Part shown: piece after piece, positions 36,397 through 44,125 of the stretch
Position numbering within the stretch: the stretch's first letter is position 1
Layout of the letters: each line of letters opens with the position of its first letter
Source: Kitasatospora sp. A2-31
GTDB taxonomy: Bacteria > Actinomycetota > Actinomycetes > Streptomycetales > Streptomycetaceae
DNA: 64,000 bases
Reading direction: 5' to 3'
Assembly (NCBI RefSeq): GCF_022288725.1
Contig: NZ_JAKNTA010000003.1
Coordinates: 556,372 to 620,371, forward strand
Notes under the pieces: generated by a model
Told to the model about the DNA's origin: nothing
The model's database searches: none
What the model saw: only the letters and a program-made list of their open reading frames with translations
Translations under genes and position numbers: made by a program

Positions 36397-37224
36397 TCAG
36401 CCGAGCTCGGCGAGGAAGGGCAGCAGGGCGTCGGCGGTGGCCTGCGGCTGGTCGGCCATCGGGTAGTGGCCCGACCCCTCGATCATCACCTTGCGGGCCT
36501 TGAGTGCGGCGGCCTGCCGGTCGGCGACCAGCTCGGGCTTCGGGAAGTCGGGGTCCTTGCTGCCCATGACGACCAGCGCAGGGCAGGTCACGGCGGCGGT
36601 CCAGCCGGTGGGCGCGGAATCCCCTCGGACGTAGCCGCGGGTGGCGGCCTTGCGGCCCGGCGTGCGCATGGCGGCGACCAGGCCGTCCACGTAGCCGTCG
36701 AAGTCGGCCGGCTTGGGGCCCGGGTAGGCCATCTTCCGGTGGTAGAGGCCCCAGAACGCCGGCGAGTGCACCAGCAGGGTGCCCATCACCCCGAACACCG
36801 CGCGCTGCAGGGCGGTCGGTGGCAGGTTCTCGACGAAGGCGTCCAGCAGGACGATCCCGGCGACCCGCCCGGGCGCGTCCCCGGCGGCCTTGACCACGGT
36901 GGCGCCGGTGTAGGAGTTGCCGGCCAGCACGGCCCGCCCGATGCCGAGGTGGTCGAGCAGGGCGAGCACGTCGGTGGCGATGGCGGCGGGCGAGTAGTCG
37001 TCCCAGGCGATCGAGGACTCGCCGAAGCCGCGCAGGTCCATGGTGATCACCCGGTGGCCGGCCGCCGTCAGCAGCGGGCGCAGGTGCCGGTAGGCGGCCC
37101 GGCTGTCGAGCATGCCGGGGAGCAGGACGACCGGCAGGCCGTCGCCCCGGACGGTGTCGTCGTAGGCCAGCCGGCCGCCGGGGACGTCGAGGAACAGCGT
37201 GGTGGGAGTGCTGGTGCCGGTCAT
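36397..37224 (-). CDS. Alpha/beta-fold hydrolase
   Basis: A 275-residue hydrolase: VLLPGMLDSRAAYRHL, MDLRGFGES, nucleophile elbow AGNSYTGATVV (Ser near residue 98), LVVMGSKDPDFPKPE with the acid, and GSGHYPMADQP with the catalytic His. G-N-S-Y-T-G departs from the usual GxSxGG in its fifth place. ATG at 37224. The TetR gene lies 127 bp downstream, and the palindrome is 58 bp before the start, so a substrate-inducible pair is likely. Confidence 0.88.
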   Translation of the reverse strand: MTGTSTPTTLFLDVPGGRLAYDDTVRGDGLPVVLLPGMLDSRAAYRHLRPLLTAAGHRVITMDLRGFGESSIAWDDYSPAAIATDVLALLDHLGIGRAVLAGNSYTGATVVKAAGDAPGRVAGIVLLDAFVENLPPTALQRAVFGVMGTLLVHSPAFWGLYHRKMAYPGPKPADFDGYVDGLVAAMRTPGRKAATRGYVRGDSAPTGWTAAVTCPALVVMGSKDPDFPKPELVADRQAAALKARKVMIEGSGHYPMADQPQATADALLPFLAELG

Positions 37225-37281
37225 GAGGGCCTCCGCGGTCCGCCGGGACGGGGTGTCGGCGGTGCTGCCGACACCCGCAAA

Positions 37282-37302
37282 GCTAAGGCTAATAGCCTTA
37301 GC
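37282..37302. promoter_or_regulatory. Perfect 21-bp palindrome, probable TetR operator
   Basis: Arms GCTAAGGCTA and TAGCCTTAGC are perfect complements around a central A. The site is AT-rich against its surroundings and lies 58 bp upstream of the hydrolase start. A related partial copy (AAGCTATTGGC) follows at about 37307. Binding by the TetR protein at 35697-36269 is inferred. Confidence 0.85.
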
Positions 37303-37429
37303 CGTCAAGCTATTGGCGTCAGCTCGATGTCGAGGCCGCGGCCCCGGCCGTCCGGCCGCGGCTCCGGCCTCGCTCCCGGCCCCGGCCCGGCTCCGGCTGG
37401 GGGCTTCGCCGCCGTCCCGGCCGGCCGGC

Positions 37430-37720
37430 TCAGACGCCCTCGACCTTGAACGGGTCGTGCTCGGCCAGAAGCTTCTCCAGTCGAGCCTGGTCGACCCGGG
37501 TGACGATCTCGTTGGTCTCCTGCCGGTCCCGGACGACCTTCGCCAGGGTGAACGCGGAGGTGATGGTGTAGAGCAGGCCGACACCGAGGAAGGCGCGGGT
37601 CCAGGCGCCCACCGGGAGGTAGGCGATGCCGATCGCGAGGGCGCCGGCAGAGAGGGCGAAGGAGAGCACGGCCTGGACGTGGTACGCGGCCGTGGTGCGT
37701 GACTGCATCGGTGCGTTCAT
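37430..37720 (-). CDS. YiaA/YiaB-type inner membrane protein
   Basis: A 96-residue protein with two membrane helices (YHVQAVLSFALSAGALAIGI and FLGVGLLYTITSAFTLAKVV) followed by the RDRQETNEIVTRVDQARLEKLL tail. The arrangement and tail fit the YiaA/YiaB domain family of unknown role. ATG at 37720 (MNAPMQSRTT); the further ATG at 37756 adds an unlikely extension, and a second in-frame ATG at 37708 also fits. Confidence 0.82.
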   Translation of the reverse strand: MNAPMQSRTTAAYHVQAVLSFALSAGALAIGIAYLPVGAWTRAFLGVGLLYTITSAFTLAKVVRDRQETNEIVTRVDQARLEKLLAEHDPFKVEGV

Positions 37721-37970
37721 GGCGCCAGGATGCGCGTCGTCGAACGAGGTCCACATGAGTAGGAGTACTCAAACACGGGGTCGTTCGTTGACGTCCTATC
37801 ACGTTCGGTAGTGTCAGTTGTCGTCAAACGCCCCAAATCGCCCGTCGGATCGCGTAGTGTCCGAGCTGTGTCCTGTCGTCCCATGCGGACGGCTTGGAAT
37901 CGGGGGCTCCTAGGATTAACGTTTGATAACGCAGCGCGGTCCGCAACGCCGTACCCAGACGGCACCGTGC

Positions 37971-38115
37971 GCCGTCGCCTAATCCCGCCGGCCGGCCTCC
38001 GGGCAGGCCAGGGAGCCGGGGAACCACGTTCCTTGGGGTGAATCGGCCGGGCCCAGGCCCAGCCGTAGGAGACCTTCCTGCTCCGAACCCGTCAGCTAAC
38101 CCGGTAGGCGCGAAG
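37971..38115 (+). promoter_or_regulatory. ydaO/yuaA-type c-di-AMP riboswitch
   Basis: The conserved core is plain: GCCTAATCCCG at the start, GGAGCCGGGGAACCACG, TTGGGGTGAATCGG, then AGGAGACCTTCCTGCTCCG and GTCAGCTAACCCGGTAGGC closing the first stem. It sits directly before an M23 endopeptidase gene. In streptomycetes this class turns off cell-wall hydrolase genes when c-di-AMP is high. The region 37757-37970 upstream holds no gene; it must contain the promoter, for which an AT-rich stretch at 37913-37931 is a candidate. Confidence 0.95.
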
Positions 38116-38136
38116 GAAGGAAAGGAGCGCGCCTCC

Positions 38137-38994
38137 GTGGCGTCGACGCACTCTCCGGCACATCTGCCCGGCTCCTCCGCCGGCACCCAGCTGCTCGACC
38201 CGTGGCCGCCCGCCCATCCGGGCGAGTACGGAGGGTCCGACGACGAGGTTGCGCCGCAGCCCGCCGAGGCCAACCGCCACCGGATGCCGCGTCAGACCCG
38301 CGGGTCCGCCCCGCTGCTCGGCGTCACCGCCGTCGCCGCCACCCTGGGCGCCACCGGCTTCGCGTCCGCCACCCCGGCCGCCGCGCCCGCCGTCGAGGCG
38401 CCGGACGAGGCCCCGGTCGCGCTCTCCGCGGACCCGGGCCTCGCCCTCGCCGCCCGGATCCAGCAGCAGGCCGACAGCCAGCGCACCGCCGCCGAGGAGA
38501 CCGCCCGCCTGCAGGCCGCCAAGGAGGCCGAGACCAAGCGCGCCGTCCAGCAGCAGGAGGCCAAGCGCGCCGCCGAGGCCGCCGAGAAGGCCAAGCTCGC
38601 CGCGATCAACCTGCCGGTGCGCGACTACCGCCTCTCCGCCCACTACGGCCAGAGCGCCTCCTACTGGGCCCACCTGCACACCGGCCTGGACTTCGCCGCC
38701 GACACCGGTACCCCGGTGTACGCGGTCGGCCAGGGCACCATCACCTCCGCCGGCTGGGCCGGCTCCTACGGCTACCGGATCGTCGAGACGCTGCCCGACG
38801 GCACCGAGATCTGGTACTGCCACCTCTCCTCGATCATCAAGGGCTCGGGCAAGGTCGTCCCCGGCCAGCAGCTCGGCAAGGTCGGCGCCACCGGCAACGT
38901 CACCGGCCCGCACCTGCACCTGGAGGTGCGCCCCGACGGCGGCGCCCCGGTCGACCCGGAGAGCTGGTTCGAGCAGCGCGGCATCACCCCCTGA
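38137..38994 (+). CDS. M23 family peptidoglycan endopeptidase
   Basis: A 285-residue secreted or membrane-tethered hydrolase. Residues 1-55 form a long N-terminal region before the hydrophobic export segment (LLGVTAVAATLGATGFASAT). A coiled coil rich in Ala/Glu/Lys/Gln follows (about 105-155), and then the LytM/M23 domain. Zinc ligands are in HTGLDF (about 180-185) and HLHLEV (about 258-263). It cuts peptide cross-bridges in peptidoglycan. GTG at 38137 follows AAAGGAG at nine bases. Expression is controlled by the riboswitch just upstream. Confidence 0.93.
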   Translation: MASTHSPAHLPGSSAGTQLLDPWPPAHPGEYGGSDDEVAPQPAEANRHRMPRQTRGSAPLLGVTAVAATLGATGFASATPAAAPAVEAPDEAPVALSADPGLALAARIQQQADSQRTAAEETARLQAAKEAETKRAVQQQEAKRAAEAAEKAKLAAINLPVRDYRLSAHYGQSASYWAHLHTGLDFAADTGTPVYAVGQGTITSAGWAGSYGYRIVETLPDGTEIWYCHLSSIIKGSGKVVPGQQLGKVGATGNVTGPHLHLEVRPDGGAPVDPESWFEQRGITP

Positions 38995-39031
38995 CGGCCG
39001 CCCCTGACGGTCCGCCCCCTGGGGGCACGAC

Positions 39032-39075
39032 GAAGGCGCCCCGGCCGGTACGTCCGTACCGGCCGGGGCGCCTTC
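39032..39075. terminator. Bidirectional hairpin terminator
   Basis: A 21-bp perfect stem (39032-39052 with 39055-39075) between convergent genes, with A-rich and T-rich outer ends (GAAGG/CCTTC). Confidence 0.88.
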
Positions 39076-39098
39076 CCGTTTCCGCGCGCCGCCCGCCG

Positions 39099-40001
39099 CT
39101 ACTCGGCGCGGTCGCCTTCCGCGACGTCCTGCTCCGCCGGCAGGCCGGCCAGGTAGGCGTCGATCTCCTCCTGGCCCGGCTCCGGGGCCAGCTCCGGGAA
39201 CTCCGCCACCAGCAGCCGCGGCAGCCCCGGCACCGTCCACGTGCCGAGCAGGTCCAGCGCGGCGGCCTCCGCCGCCTCCTCGAACGCCCCGAAGTCCCCG
39301 GTCAGCTCGTCCGGCATGGGCCGGCCCAGCGCCGTCAGCTCCGCCAGGTTGCGGTAGCTGCGCCGCATCAGCCCGTGCTCCAGCAGCCGCCGGGCGCCGT
39401 CGGTGGCCATCCCGACCGAGAGCACCCGGCCAGGACCCCAGCCCGCCGGGTCGGCCTCGTCCAGCCAGCCGGCCGCCGCCAGCGCCTCGAACGCGGCCCG
39501 ACGGTCCTCCTCGGCCAGCTCCCGGAAGCCCGACAGCCAGTCGAACACCGCGGCCCCGTCGGTGACGTCCACCCCGTACGCGTGCAGCAGCAACGCGTAC
39601 AGCCGCGGCCACGTCACCAGATCGGCCCGGCGGAGCAGGCCGGCCGCCACCTCGCCCTGCCACTCGGCCTCCGCGTGCAGCCGCTCCTGCCGCTTGGCGT
39701 TCAGCCGCTTCGCCGCCCGCTGGTGGTCGATCAGCAGCCGCACCGCCTCGCCGTACGCCAGCGGGTCCTGCTCCGGGCCGGGCTGCACGTAGAGGTGGAG
39801 CCGCTCGTGGAGCAGCTGCTCCACGGCGTCCGAGGTCAGCTCCGGCCAGCCGTCGCGCATCCTGCCCCCGCCCAGCTCCAGCAGCGCCAGCACCGCCCGC
39901 AGCGGGGCCTCGGCCACCGGCACACGGCCCTCGGCCTGCGCCCAGGCGAGCAGCTCGGCGGCCCTGGTGTGCGGGGCGAGCCGCAGGTCATCGTCTTCCA
40001 T
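39099..40001 (-). CDS. Hypothetical protein, streptomycete type
   Basis: A 300-residue soluble, helix-rich protein. It begins MEDDDLRLAPHTRAAELLAWAQ and contains LIDHQRAAKRLNAKRQERLHAEAEWQ in the middle and an acidic C-terminus (PGQEEIDAYLAGLPAEQDVAEGD). It has no signal peptide or Cys motifs, and no domain is recognised. Codon use and frame are clean. It is divergent from the acetyltransferase with only 42 bp between the starts, so the promoters overlap. Confidence 0.78.
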   Translation of the reverse strand: MEDDDLRLAPHTRAAELLAWAQAEGRVPVAEAPLRAVLALLELGGGRMRDGWPELTSDAVEQLLHERLHLYVQPGPEQDPLAYGEAVRLLIDHQRAAKRLNAKRQERLHAEAEWQGEVAAGLLRRADLVTWPRLYALLLHAYGVDVTDGAAVFDWLSGFRELAEEDRRAAFEALAAAGWLDEADPAGWGPGRVLSVGMATDGARRLLEHGLMRRSYRNLAELTALGRPMPDELTGDFGAFEEAAEAAALDLLGTWTVPGLPRLLVAEFPELAPEPGQEEIDAYLAGLPAEQDVAEGDRAE

Positions 40002-40043
40002 GTCACTTACGGTAACCGGAAAGCGCGGGTAGGGTCTGCCACC

Positions 40044-40634
40044 ATGGTCCCCGTCCGGCTCCTCGGCCCCCGCCTCGCCCTCCGCGAGTTCCACCACACC
40101 CCCGGAGACGTCGACGCGCTGCACGCCGTCTTCGGCGATCCGGAGGCCACCCGCTACCTCCCCTTCGAGCCGCGTGACCCGGTGGACTGCGCCGACCAGA
40201 TCGAGCAGTACCTGGAGGAGGCCCTGCGGGAGGAGCGGACCGTCTACCGACTGGCCGTCACCCGGCGCGCGGACGCGGACGACCCGGCCGACGCCACCCC
40301 GATCGGCAACGCCGCCCTCACCCTCGGCGACCACCGCTCCGCCGACCTCGGCTACGCGCTGCGCCGGGACACCTGGGGCAACGGCTACGCCGGCGAGATC
40401 ACCGCCCTGCTCTGCGACTTCGCCTTCGGCCCGCTCGGCCTGCACCGGCTGGCCGCCCGGGTGGACCCGGCCAACGGGGCCTCCGCGCGGGTGCTCACCC
40501 GGGCCGGGTTCCAGCTGGAGGGCCGGATCCGGCACGACGTCAGGCTGCGCGGCACCTGGCACGACTCGCTGCAGTACTCGCTGCTGGCCGACGAGTGGCC
40601 GCGGCCGGTCGGGCCGGGCCCGACCGGGGGTTAA
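40044..40634 (+). CDS. GNAT family N-acetyltransferase (RimJ/RimL-like)
   Basis: A 196-residue Acetyltransf_3-type enzyme. It begins LLGPRLALREFHHTPGDVDALHAVF and has the acetyl-CoA loop RRDTWGNGYAGEI, then GLHRLAARVDPANGASARVLTRAGFQLEGRIR. The last block is typical of RimJ/RimL-like acetyltransferases acting on protein N-termini or small amines. The acceptor cannot be named. ATG at 40044. It lies 110 bp before the sensor-domain gene. Confidence 0.9.
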   Translation: MVPVRLLGPRLALREFHHTPGDVDALHAVFGDPEATRYLPFEPRDPVDCADQIEQYLEEALREERTVYRLAVTRRADADDPADATPIGNAALTLGDHRSADLGYALRRDTWGNGYAGEITALLCDFAFGPLGLHRLAARVDPANGASARVLTRAGFQLEGRIRHDVRLRGTWHDSLQYSLLADEWPRPVGPGPTGG

Positions 40635-40743
40635 CCCCACCCCCGGTTCGCCGGGGAGCCGGATGTCCGCCGCGCCCGGGCGCTGGGAGGGTGGAGCCAT
40701 CCCCCGAAAGCCCGCACCAGAGAACCGAGGACCGAGGCCGGCC

Positions 40744-41457
40744 ATGAGCAGCGAGAGCATCCAGCGCACCGCGTACGACCTCCCCGCCGCGGGCGTCCGC
40801 CGGACCGAGGAGCCGCCGTACGCCTGGCGCGCGCCCTTCTCCGCCTACTTCTACCGCGAGCTCGGCTACACCCTCACCGGCCTCCCGGTCGCCGTCGCGG
40901 GCTTCTCCTTCGCCATCACCCTGTTCAGCCTCGGCCTGGGCACCCTGGTCACCGTCCTGGGCTTGCCGGTCCTGGCCGCCCTGACCGCCGGCGCCCGCGG
41001 CTTCGGCCGGCTGGAGCGGGCCCGGACCCGCAGCATGCTGGCGCTCGACGTGCCCGGACCGGCGCCGGTGAAGGCCGTCCGCCCCGGGAGCTGGGGCCTG
41101 ATCACCGCGCGGACGGCCGACGCGGCCGGCTGGAAGGCGGCCCTCCACCAGGTGCTGATGTTCCCGTGGGCGATCCTCAGCTTCACCGTGTCCCTGACGT
41201 TCCTGCTGCTCGGCTGGGCGCTGGCGGCGTACCCGCTCTACCACTGGGTCTACCCGACCTACGCCGGCCAGCCGGGGATACAGCTGTTCGACTTCTACGA
41301 CGACGACCACACCCGGCACGTCTACTACATCCAGTCGCCGCTGCAGATCGCCGGCGTCTCGCTGCTCGGGCTGCTCGTCGTCTTCCTCACCCCGCAGCTG
41401 GTGCGCGGCCTGACCAACGTCAACCGGCTCGCCGTCCGGGGCCTGCTCGGCCGCTGA
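40744..41457 (+). CDS. Stand-alone membrane 'sensor' domain protein
   Basis: A 237-residue membrane protein that matches the putative sensor domain normally found at the N-terminus of actinobacterial histidine kinases. Four helices: LTGLPVAVAGFSFAITLFSL, GLGTLVTVLGLPVLAALTAG, ILSFTVSLTFLLLGWALAAY and IAGVSLLGLLVVFLTPQLV. A polar loop (FDFYDDDHTRHVYYIQSP) precedes the last. No kinase follows, so the signal output is unknown. ATG at 40744, after a short GC-rich leader. Confidence 0.83.
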   Translation: MSSESIQRTAYDLPAAGVRRTEEPPYAWRAPFSAYFYRELGYTLTGLPVAVAGFSFAITLFSLGLGTLVTVLGLPVLAALTAGARGFGRLERARTRSMLALDVPGPAPVKAVRPGSWGLITARTADAAGWKAALHQVLMFPWAILSFTVSLTFLLLGWALAAYPLYHWVYPTYAGQPGIQLFDFYDDDHTRHVYYIQSPLQIAGVSLLGLLVVFLTPQLVRGLTNVNRLAVRGLLGR

Positions 41458-41575
41458 GCCCGAGCCGGACCCGGCGGCCCCGGCCGGACCACCGCGGTGG
41501 CGGCCGGGGCCGGGCGGCCGCGGGGCCGGGCGCCTCCGGATGCGGACGGGGCCGCCCCGTGTTCGGATGCCCTTC

Positions 41576-42343
41576 ATGGCCGCCCCTGCAGCCCCCGCCG
41601 CCCCGGACCTCGACGGCGTCCTCGTGACCTCCCGCCCGCTGGACGAGTACTGCGCGCTCTTCGGCCTGACCCGCGCCGCGCTCGCCGCGGTGCCCGGGCC
41701 GGTGCTCGACTGCCCCGCCGGGGCGGCCGGCCTGGCCGCCGAGGCGCGCGCCCTGGGCTGCCACGTGATCGCCACCGATCCGGCCTACGCCCTGCCGGTC
41801 CCCGAGGTGGCGGCCCGCGCGCTGGCCGCCCGCGCCTCGATGGCCGCCGCGATGGCGGCCCGCCCGGCGCTCTACCCGCTGCCGCGGCACCGCCCGTACG
41901 ACCGCTACCTGCGCAGCTGGGACCGGGCGCGGCGGCTCTTCACCGCCGACACCGAGCGCCACCCCGAGCAGTACGTGGCCGCCGCGCTGCCCCGGCTCCC
42001 GTTCGCCGACGGGACCTTCGCACTGACGCTCAGCGGGTACCTGGTCTTCGCCTACCCCGAGCTGTTCGACCTCGACCGGCAGGTGGGGGCCCTGGCCGAA
42101 CTGGTCCGGGTCACCCGGCCCGACGGCGAGGTCCGGGTCCACCCGCTGCACGACGGCTCGGGGCGGCGCTGCCCGCACCTGGACGGGTTACGGCACGCCC
42201 TCGGCGAGCGCCGGATCGCCAGCGCGGTCGAGGTCTTCGCCCGGGCGGGGGACGGCCGCTCCCGGCGCGTCCTCGTCCTGCGGGCCGCCGACCACCGGCG
42301 CCGGAGCGGCGGCTCGCGCCGGGGCCTCCTGCCCTACGGCTGA
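41576..42343 (+). CDS. Class I SAM-dependent methyltransferase-like protein
   Basis: A 255-residue protein with a Rossmann methyltransferase outline: VLDCPAGAAGLAAEARALG at motif I (PAG instead of GxG), IATDPAY after strand 2, RLPFADGTFALTLSGYLVFAYP at motif II, and VRVTRPDGEVRV later. The SAM loop is altered, so activity is uncertain. The start is not well marked; ATGs at 41540, 41567 and 41576 are in frame. Its 3' end overlaps the convergent membrane gene by 10 bp. Confidence 0.78.
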   Translation: MAAPAAPAAPDLDGVLVTSRPLDEYCALFGLTRAALAAVPGPVLDCPAGAAGLAAEARALGCHVIATDPAYALPVPEVAARALAARASMAAAMAARPALYPLPRHRPYDRYLRSWDRARRLFTADTERHPEQYVAAALPRLPFADGTFALTLSGYLVFAYPELFDLDRQVGALAELVRVTRPDGEVRVHPLHDGSGRRCPHLDGLRHALGERRIASAVEVFARAGDGRSRRVLVLRAADHRRRSGGSRRGLLPYG

Positions 42344-43626
42344 ACCGGCTGCCTCGACTCCGGCTGCGCCGGTTCGGGCTGCCTCGACTCCGGCTGCGCC
42401 GGTTCGGGCTGCGACGACCCCGGCTGCGCCGGTTCGGGCTGCGACGACCCCGGCTGCGAGGACCCCGGCTCCGACGACTCCGGCTCCGACGACCCAGGCT
42501 CCGACGACCCCGACCGCGCCGGCGCCCCGGCGGACGGGCCGGGCTGCTGCGGGAGGCTGATCCGCTGCGGCAGCCCGGCTGGCGCCTCCAGCCGGGAGAG
42601 GATCTTCTCCGCCAGCCAGCTCCGGTCCGAGCCGTACGGGATGCCGTCCGCCGCCACCAGCTGCCCGGCCAGCGCGTCGCGCAGCCGCTGAGCCCCGGCC
42701 TCCGGCAGCCGGTTGAGCAGCCCGCGGGCCGCCAGCAGCGCGTTGTACTGCTCGAAGCCGGAGCGGGGGTGCTCGATCGCGTCCAGCAGGCAGGGCAGGT
42801 CGGCCAGCGCCGGATCGCCCTGCATCAGGGCCAGCGCCTGGAGCCGGCGGTCCTCGTCGCCTCCTGCGAACAGCTCGCGCACCTGGTCCGCGGTGAGCGC
42901 CGAGCGCCGCGCCGCCGAGCGGACCTCGGCCATCACGGTCGCCGGCCCGGTCGCCGCGCCCGCCGGCCGGCGGGCCGGCTCCTCGGACCGGTCCGCGGGG
43001 CCGCCCAGCAGGCCCAGCTGCTGCATCGCCCGCACCCGGAGGTCGTCCGCGCCCACCTTGTCGCCGCGGCGGTCGCGGTCCTGGCCCGCCAGGAAGAGGT
43101 CCAGCGCCTCGTCCGCGTCGGAGAGCACCCGGGGCAGCGCCAGCCGGGTCACCAGCCAGCCGGCCAGGAAACCGAGGACCAGGAAGTAGAGCACCAGCGC
43201 CGCCGCGAACGGGACCGCGCCCTCCTCCCCGCCCAGCGCGGGCGCCAGCGCGGACCCGAGCTGGTGCATCCGCTCGCCGAGCGAGCCGAGCTGGGTCAGT
43301 CCGACGCCCAGCAGCACCTTGGTCAGCCAGTCCGAGACCTGCTCCAGGTTGGTGTTCGGCGCGTAGGAGCCGTGCGCCTCCCCGCCCGGACCGCCGCCGG
43401 CGCGCACCCGGGGCACGCCGAACAGGAAGCCCAGCGCCCCGCCGAGCACCATCGACGCCCCGGCCACCACCAGGCCGCCGCCCAGTGCCTGCCAGGCGCG
43501 CTCCCGGCCGAGCGAGAACAACAGCAGCCCCAGCACACCGACCCCGAGCAGCACCCCGGCCGCCACCCGCTGCACCGCCTGCACCGCCGCGGCCGTGCTC
43601 CCCGCTCGCCGGACCTTGACCGCCAT
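42334..43626 (-). CDS. Membrane protein with NTNLEQ-type module and repetitive tail
   Basis: A 430-residue protein. Two N-terminal membrane helices (about residues 20-40 and 48-68, ending GALGFLFGVPR) are followed by NTNLEQVSDWLTKVLLGVGLTQLG. A third helix (about 140-160) comes next, then a helical soluble part with HEAT-like stretches (LQALALMQGDPALADLPCLL). The last 60 residues are SSQPEPAQPESRQP-like repeats. The LFGVPR...NTNLEQxSDWLTK block recurs in many bacterial membrane proteins of unknown role. A structured leader lies upstream. ATG at 43626. Confidence 0.82.
   Translation of the reverse strand: MAVKVRRAGSTAAAVQAVQRVAAGVLLGVGVLGLLLFSLGRERAWQALGGGLVVAGASMVLGGALGFLFGVPRVRAGGGPGGEAHGSYAPNTNLEQVSDWLTKVLLGVGLTQLGSLGERMHQLGSALAPALGGEEGAVPFAAALVLYFLVLGFLAGWLVTRLALPRVLSDADEALDLFLAGQDRDRRGDKVGADDLRVRAMQQLGLLGGPADRSEEPARRPAGAATGPATVMAEVRSAARRSALTADQVRELFAGGDEDRRLQALALMQGDPALADLPCLLDAIEHPRSGFEQYNALLAARGLLNRLPEAGAQRLRDALAGQLVAADGIPYGSDRSWLAEKILSRLEAPAGLPQRISLPQQPGPSAGAPARSGSSEPGSSEPESSEPGSSQPGSSQPEPAQPGSSQPEPAQPESRQPEPAQPESRQPVQP
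42347..42511. repeat. 30-bp and 15-bp coding tandem repeats
   Basis: Two identical 30-bp units (42347-42376, 42377-42406) and a near copy (42407-42436) are followed by several 15-bp half-units (GGCTCCGACGACCCC type) to about 42511. They encode the Ser/Gln/Pro/Glu tail of the membrane protein on the minus strand. Confidence 0.92.
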
Positions 43627-43843
43627 CGCGTCCCCCCTCGTACCCGTCCTGCTCCGGATCCGCGCCGATCCGTGCCGATCCGCGCCGACTCTAGGCCCTC
43701 GCCGACGGCGGTCTGCGCGCCGCTGCCGCCCGACGGCGGGCGAGCCCGCCGGAGCTCGGGATGCCCGGTACGGGGCGCCGGAAACGGCCGGGCGCCGGAA
43801 ACCGCCGGGTGGCCGGCCGGCGCGGGTGTTCCGGACATGCAGA

Positions 43844-43928
43844 CGGCCCGTGGGCTGCTCCTCCGCGCCGGCCCTGCGAGGGGACGGGCGCCGAGGCACC
43901 GGGGATGTACCGGTGAGCCCACGGGCCG
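43844..43928 (-). promoter_or_regulatory. Inverted repeat in structured leader region
   Basis: CGGCCCGTGGGCT (43844-43856) is perfectly complementary to 43916-43928, enclosing 59 bases that hold a smaller hairpin (CACCGG/CCGGTG). Between here and the mini-ORF further palindromes occur (CCTGCGCAGG; GAGGCC-CCA-GGCCTC). Together they suggest a folded RNA of about 200 nt on the minus strand, upstream of the membrane gene at 43626. Confidence 0.6.
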
Positions 43929-43993
43929 GGTGACTGCTTGGAATTTCGCCTGCCGGAGGCCTGGGGCCTCACCCTGCGCAGGCAGGGGCGGCT

Positions 43994-44032
43994 CTAGCGA
44001 GCAGCCACCTCACGCATCCTGATGGAACTCAA
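43994..44032 (-). CDS. Leader mini-ORF (12 codons from TTG, 7 from ATG)
   Basis: On the minus strand, TTG at 44032 opens the frame (M)SSIRMREVAAR; the in-frame ATG at 44017 gives MREVAAR. The stop TAG is at 43994-43996. An extended Shine-Dalgarno sequence ends five bases before the TTG. The ORF is far too short for a stable protein, so a leader-peptide or translation-sensing role is inferred. A promoter-like pair lies just upstream and RNA hairpins just downstream. Confidence 0.55.
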   Translation of the reverse strand: MSSIRMREVAAR

Positions 44033-44036
44033 TTCA

Positions 44037-44050
44037 GGATCACCTCCTTT
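44037..44050 (-). promoter_or_regulatory. Extended consensus Shine-Dalgarno
   Basis: The minus strand reads AAAGGAGGTGATCC, complementary over 14 bases to the known 3' tail of 16S rRNA (GGATCACCTCCTTT). This is much longer than usual sites in this window. Confidence 0.8.
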
Positions 44051-44062
44051 CAGTGTGCCGCC

Positions 44063-44092
44063 ACCATAGGCAGCCCACCCCGGGGAGGGCAA
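44063..44092 (-). promoter_or_regulatory. Promoter-like -35/-10 pair
   Basis: Minus strand: TTGCCC (44087-44092) and TATGGT (44063-44068) separated by 18 bases, close to the housekeeping sigma consensus. The predicted start of transcription lies only a few bases before the extended Shine-Dalgarno. Confidence 0.5.
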
Positions 44093-44125
44093 CGGATTAT
44101 TCGCGGCCGCTGCGCGGGGCCCGGA

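Noticed and set aside
42347..42511. CRISPR-like array
   Set aside because: The units are contiguous, without unique spacers, and encode a protein tail. No cas genes are present. The 5310-5384 and 51741-51840 arrays also lack spacers.
44037..44050. Plus-strand GGATCACCTCCTTT, identical to the 16S rRNA 3' tail
   Set aside because: No upstream 16S helix sequence is present, so it is not an rRNA fragment. It is better read as an extended Shine-Dalgarno on the minus strand.
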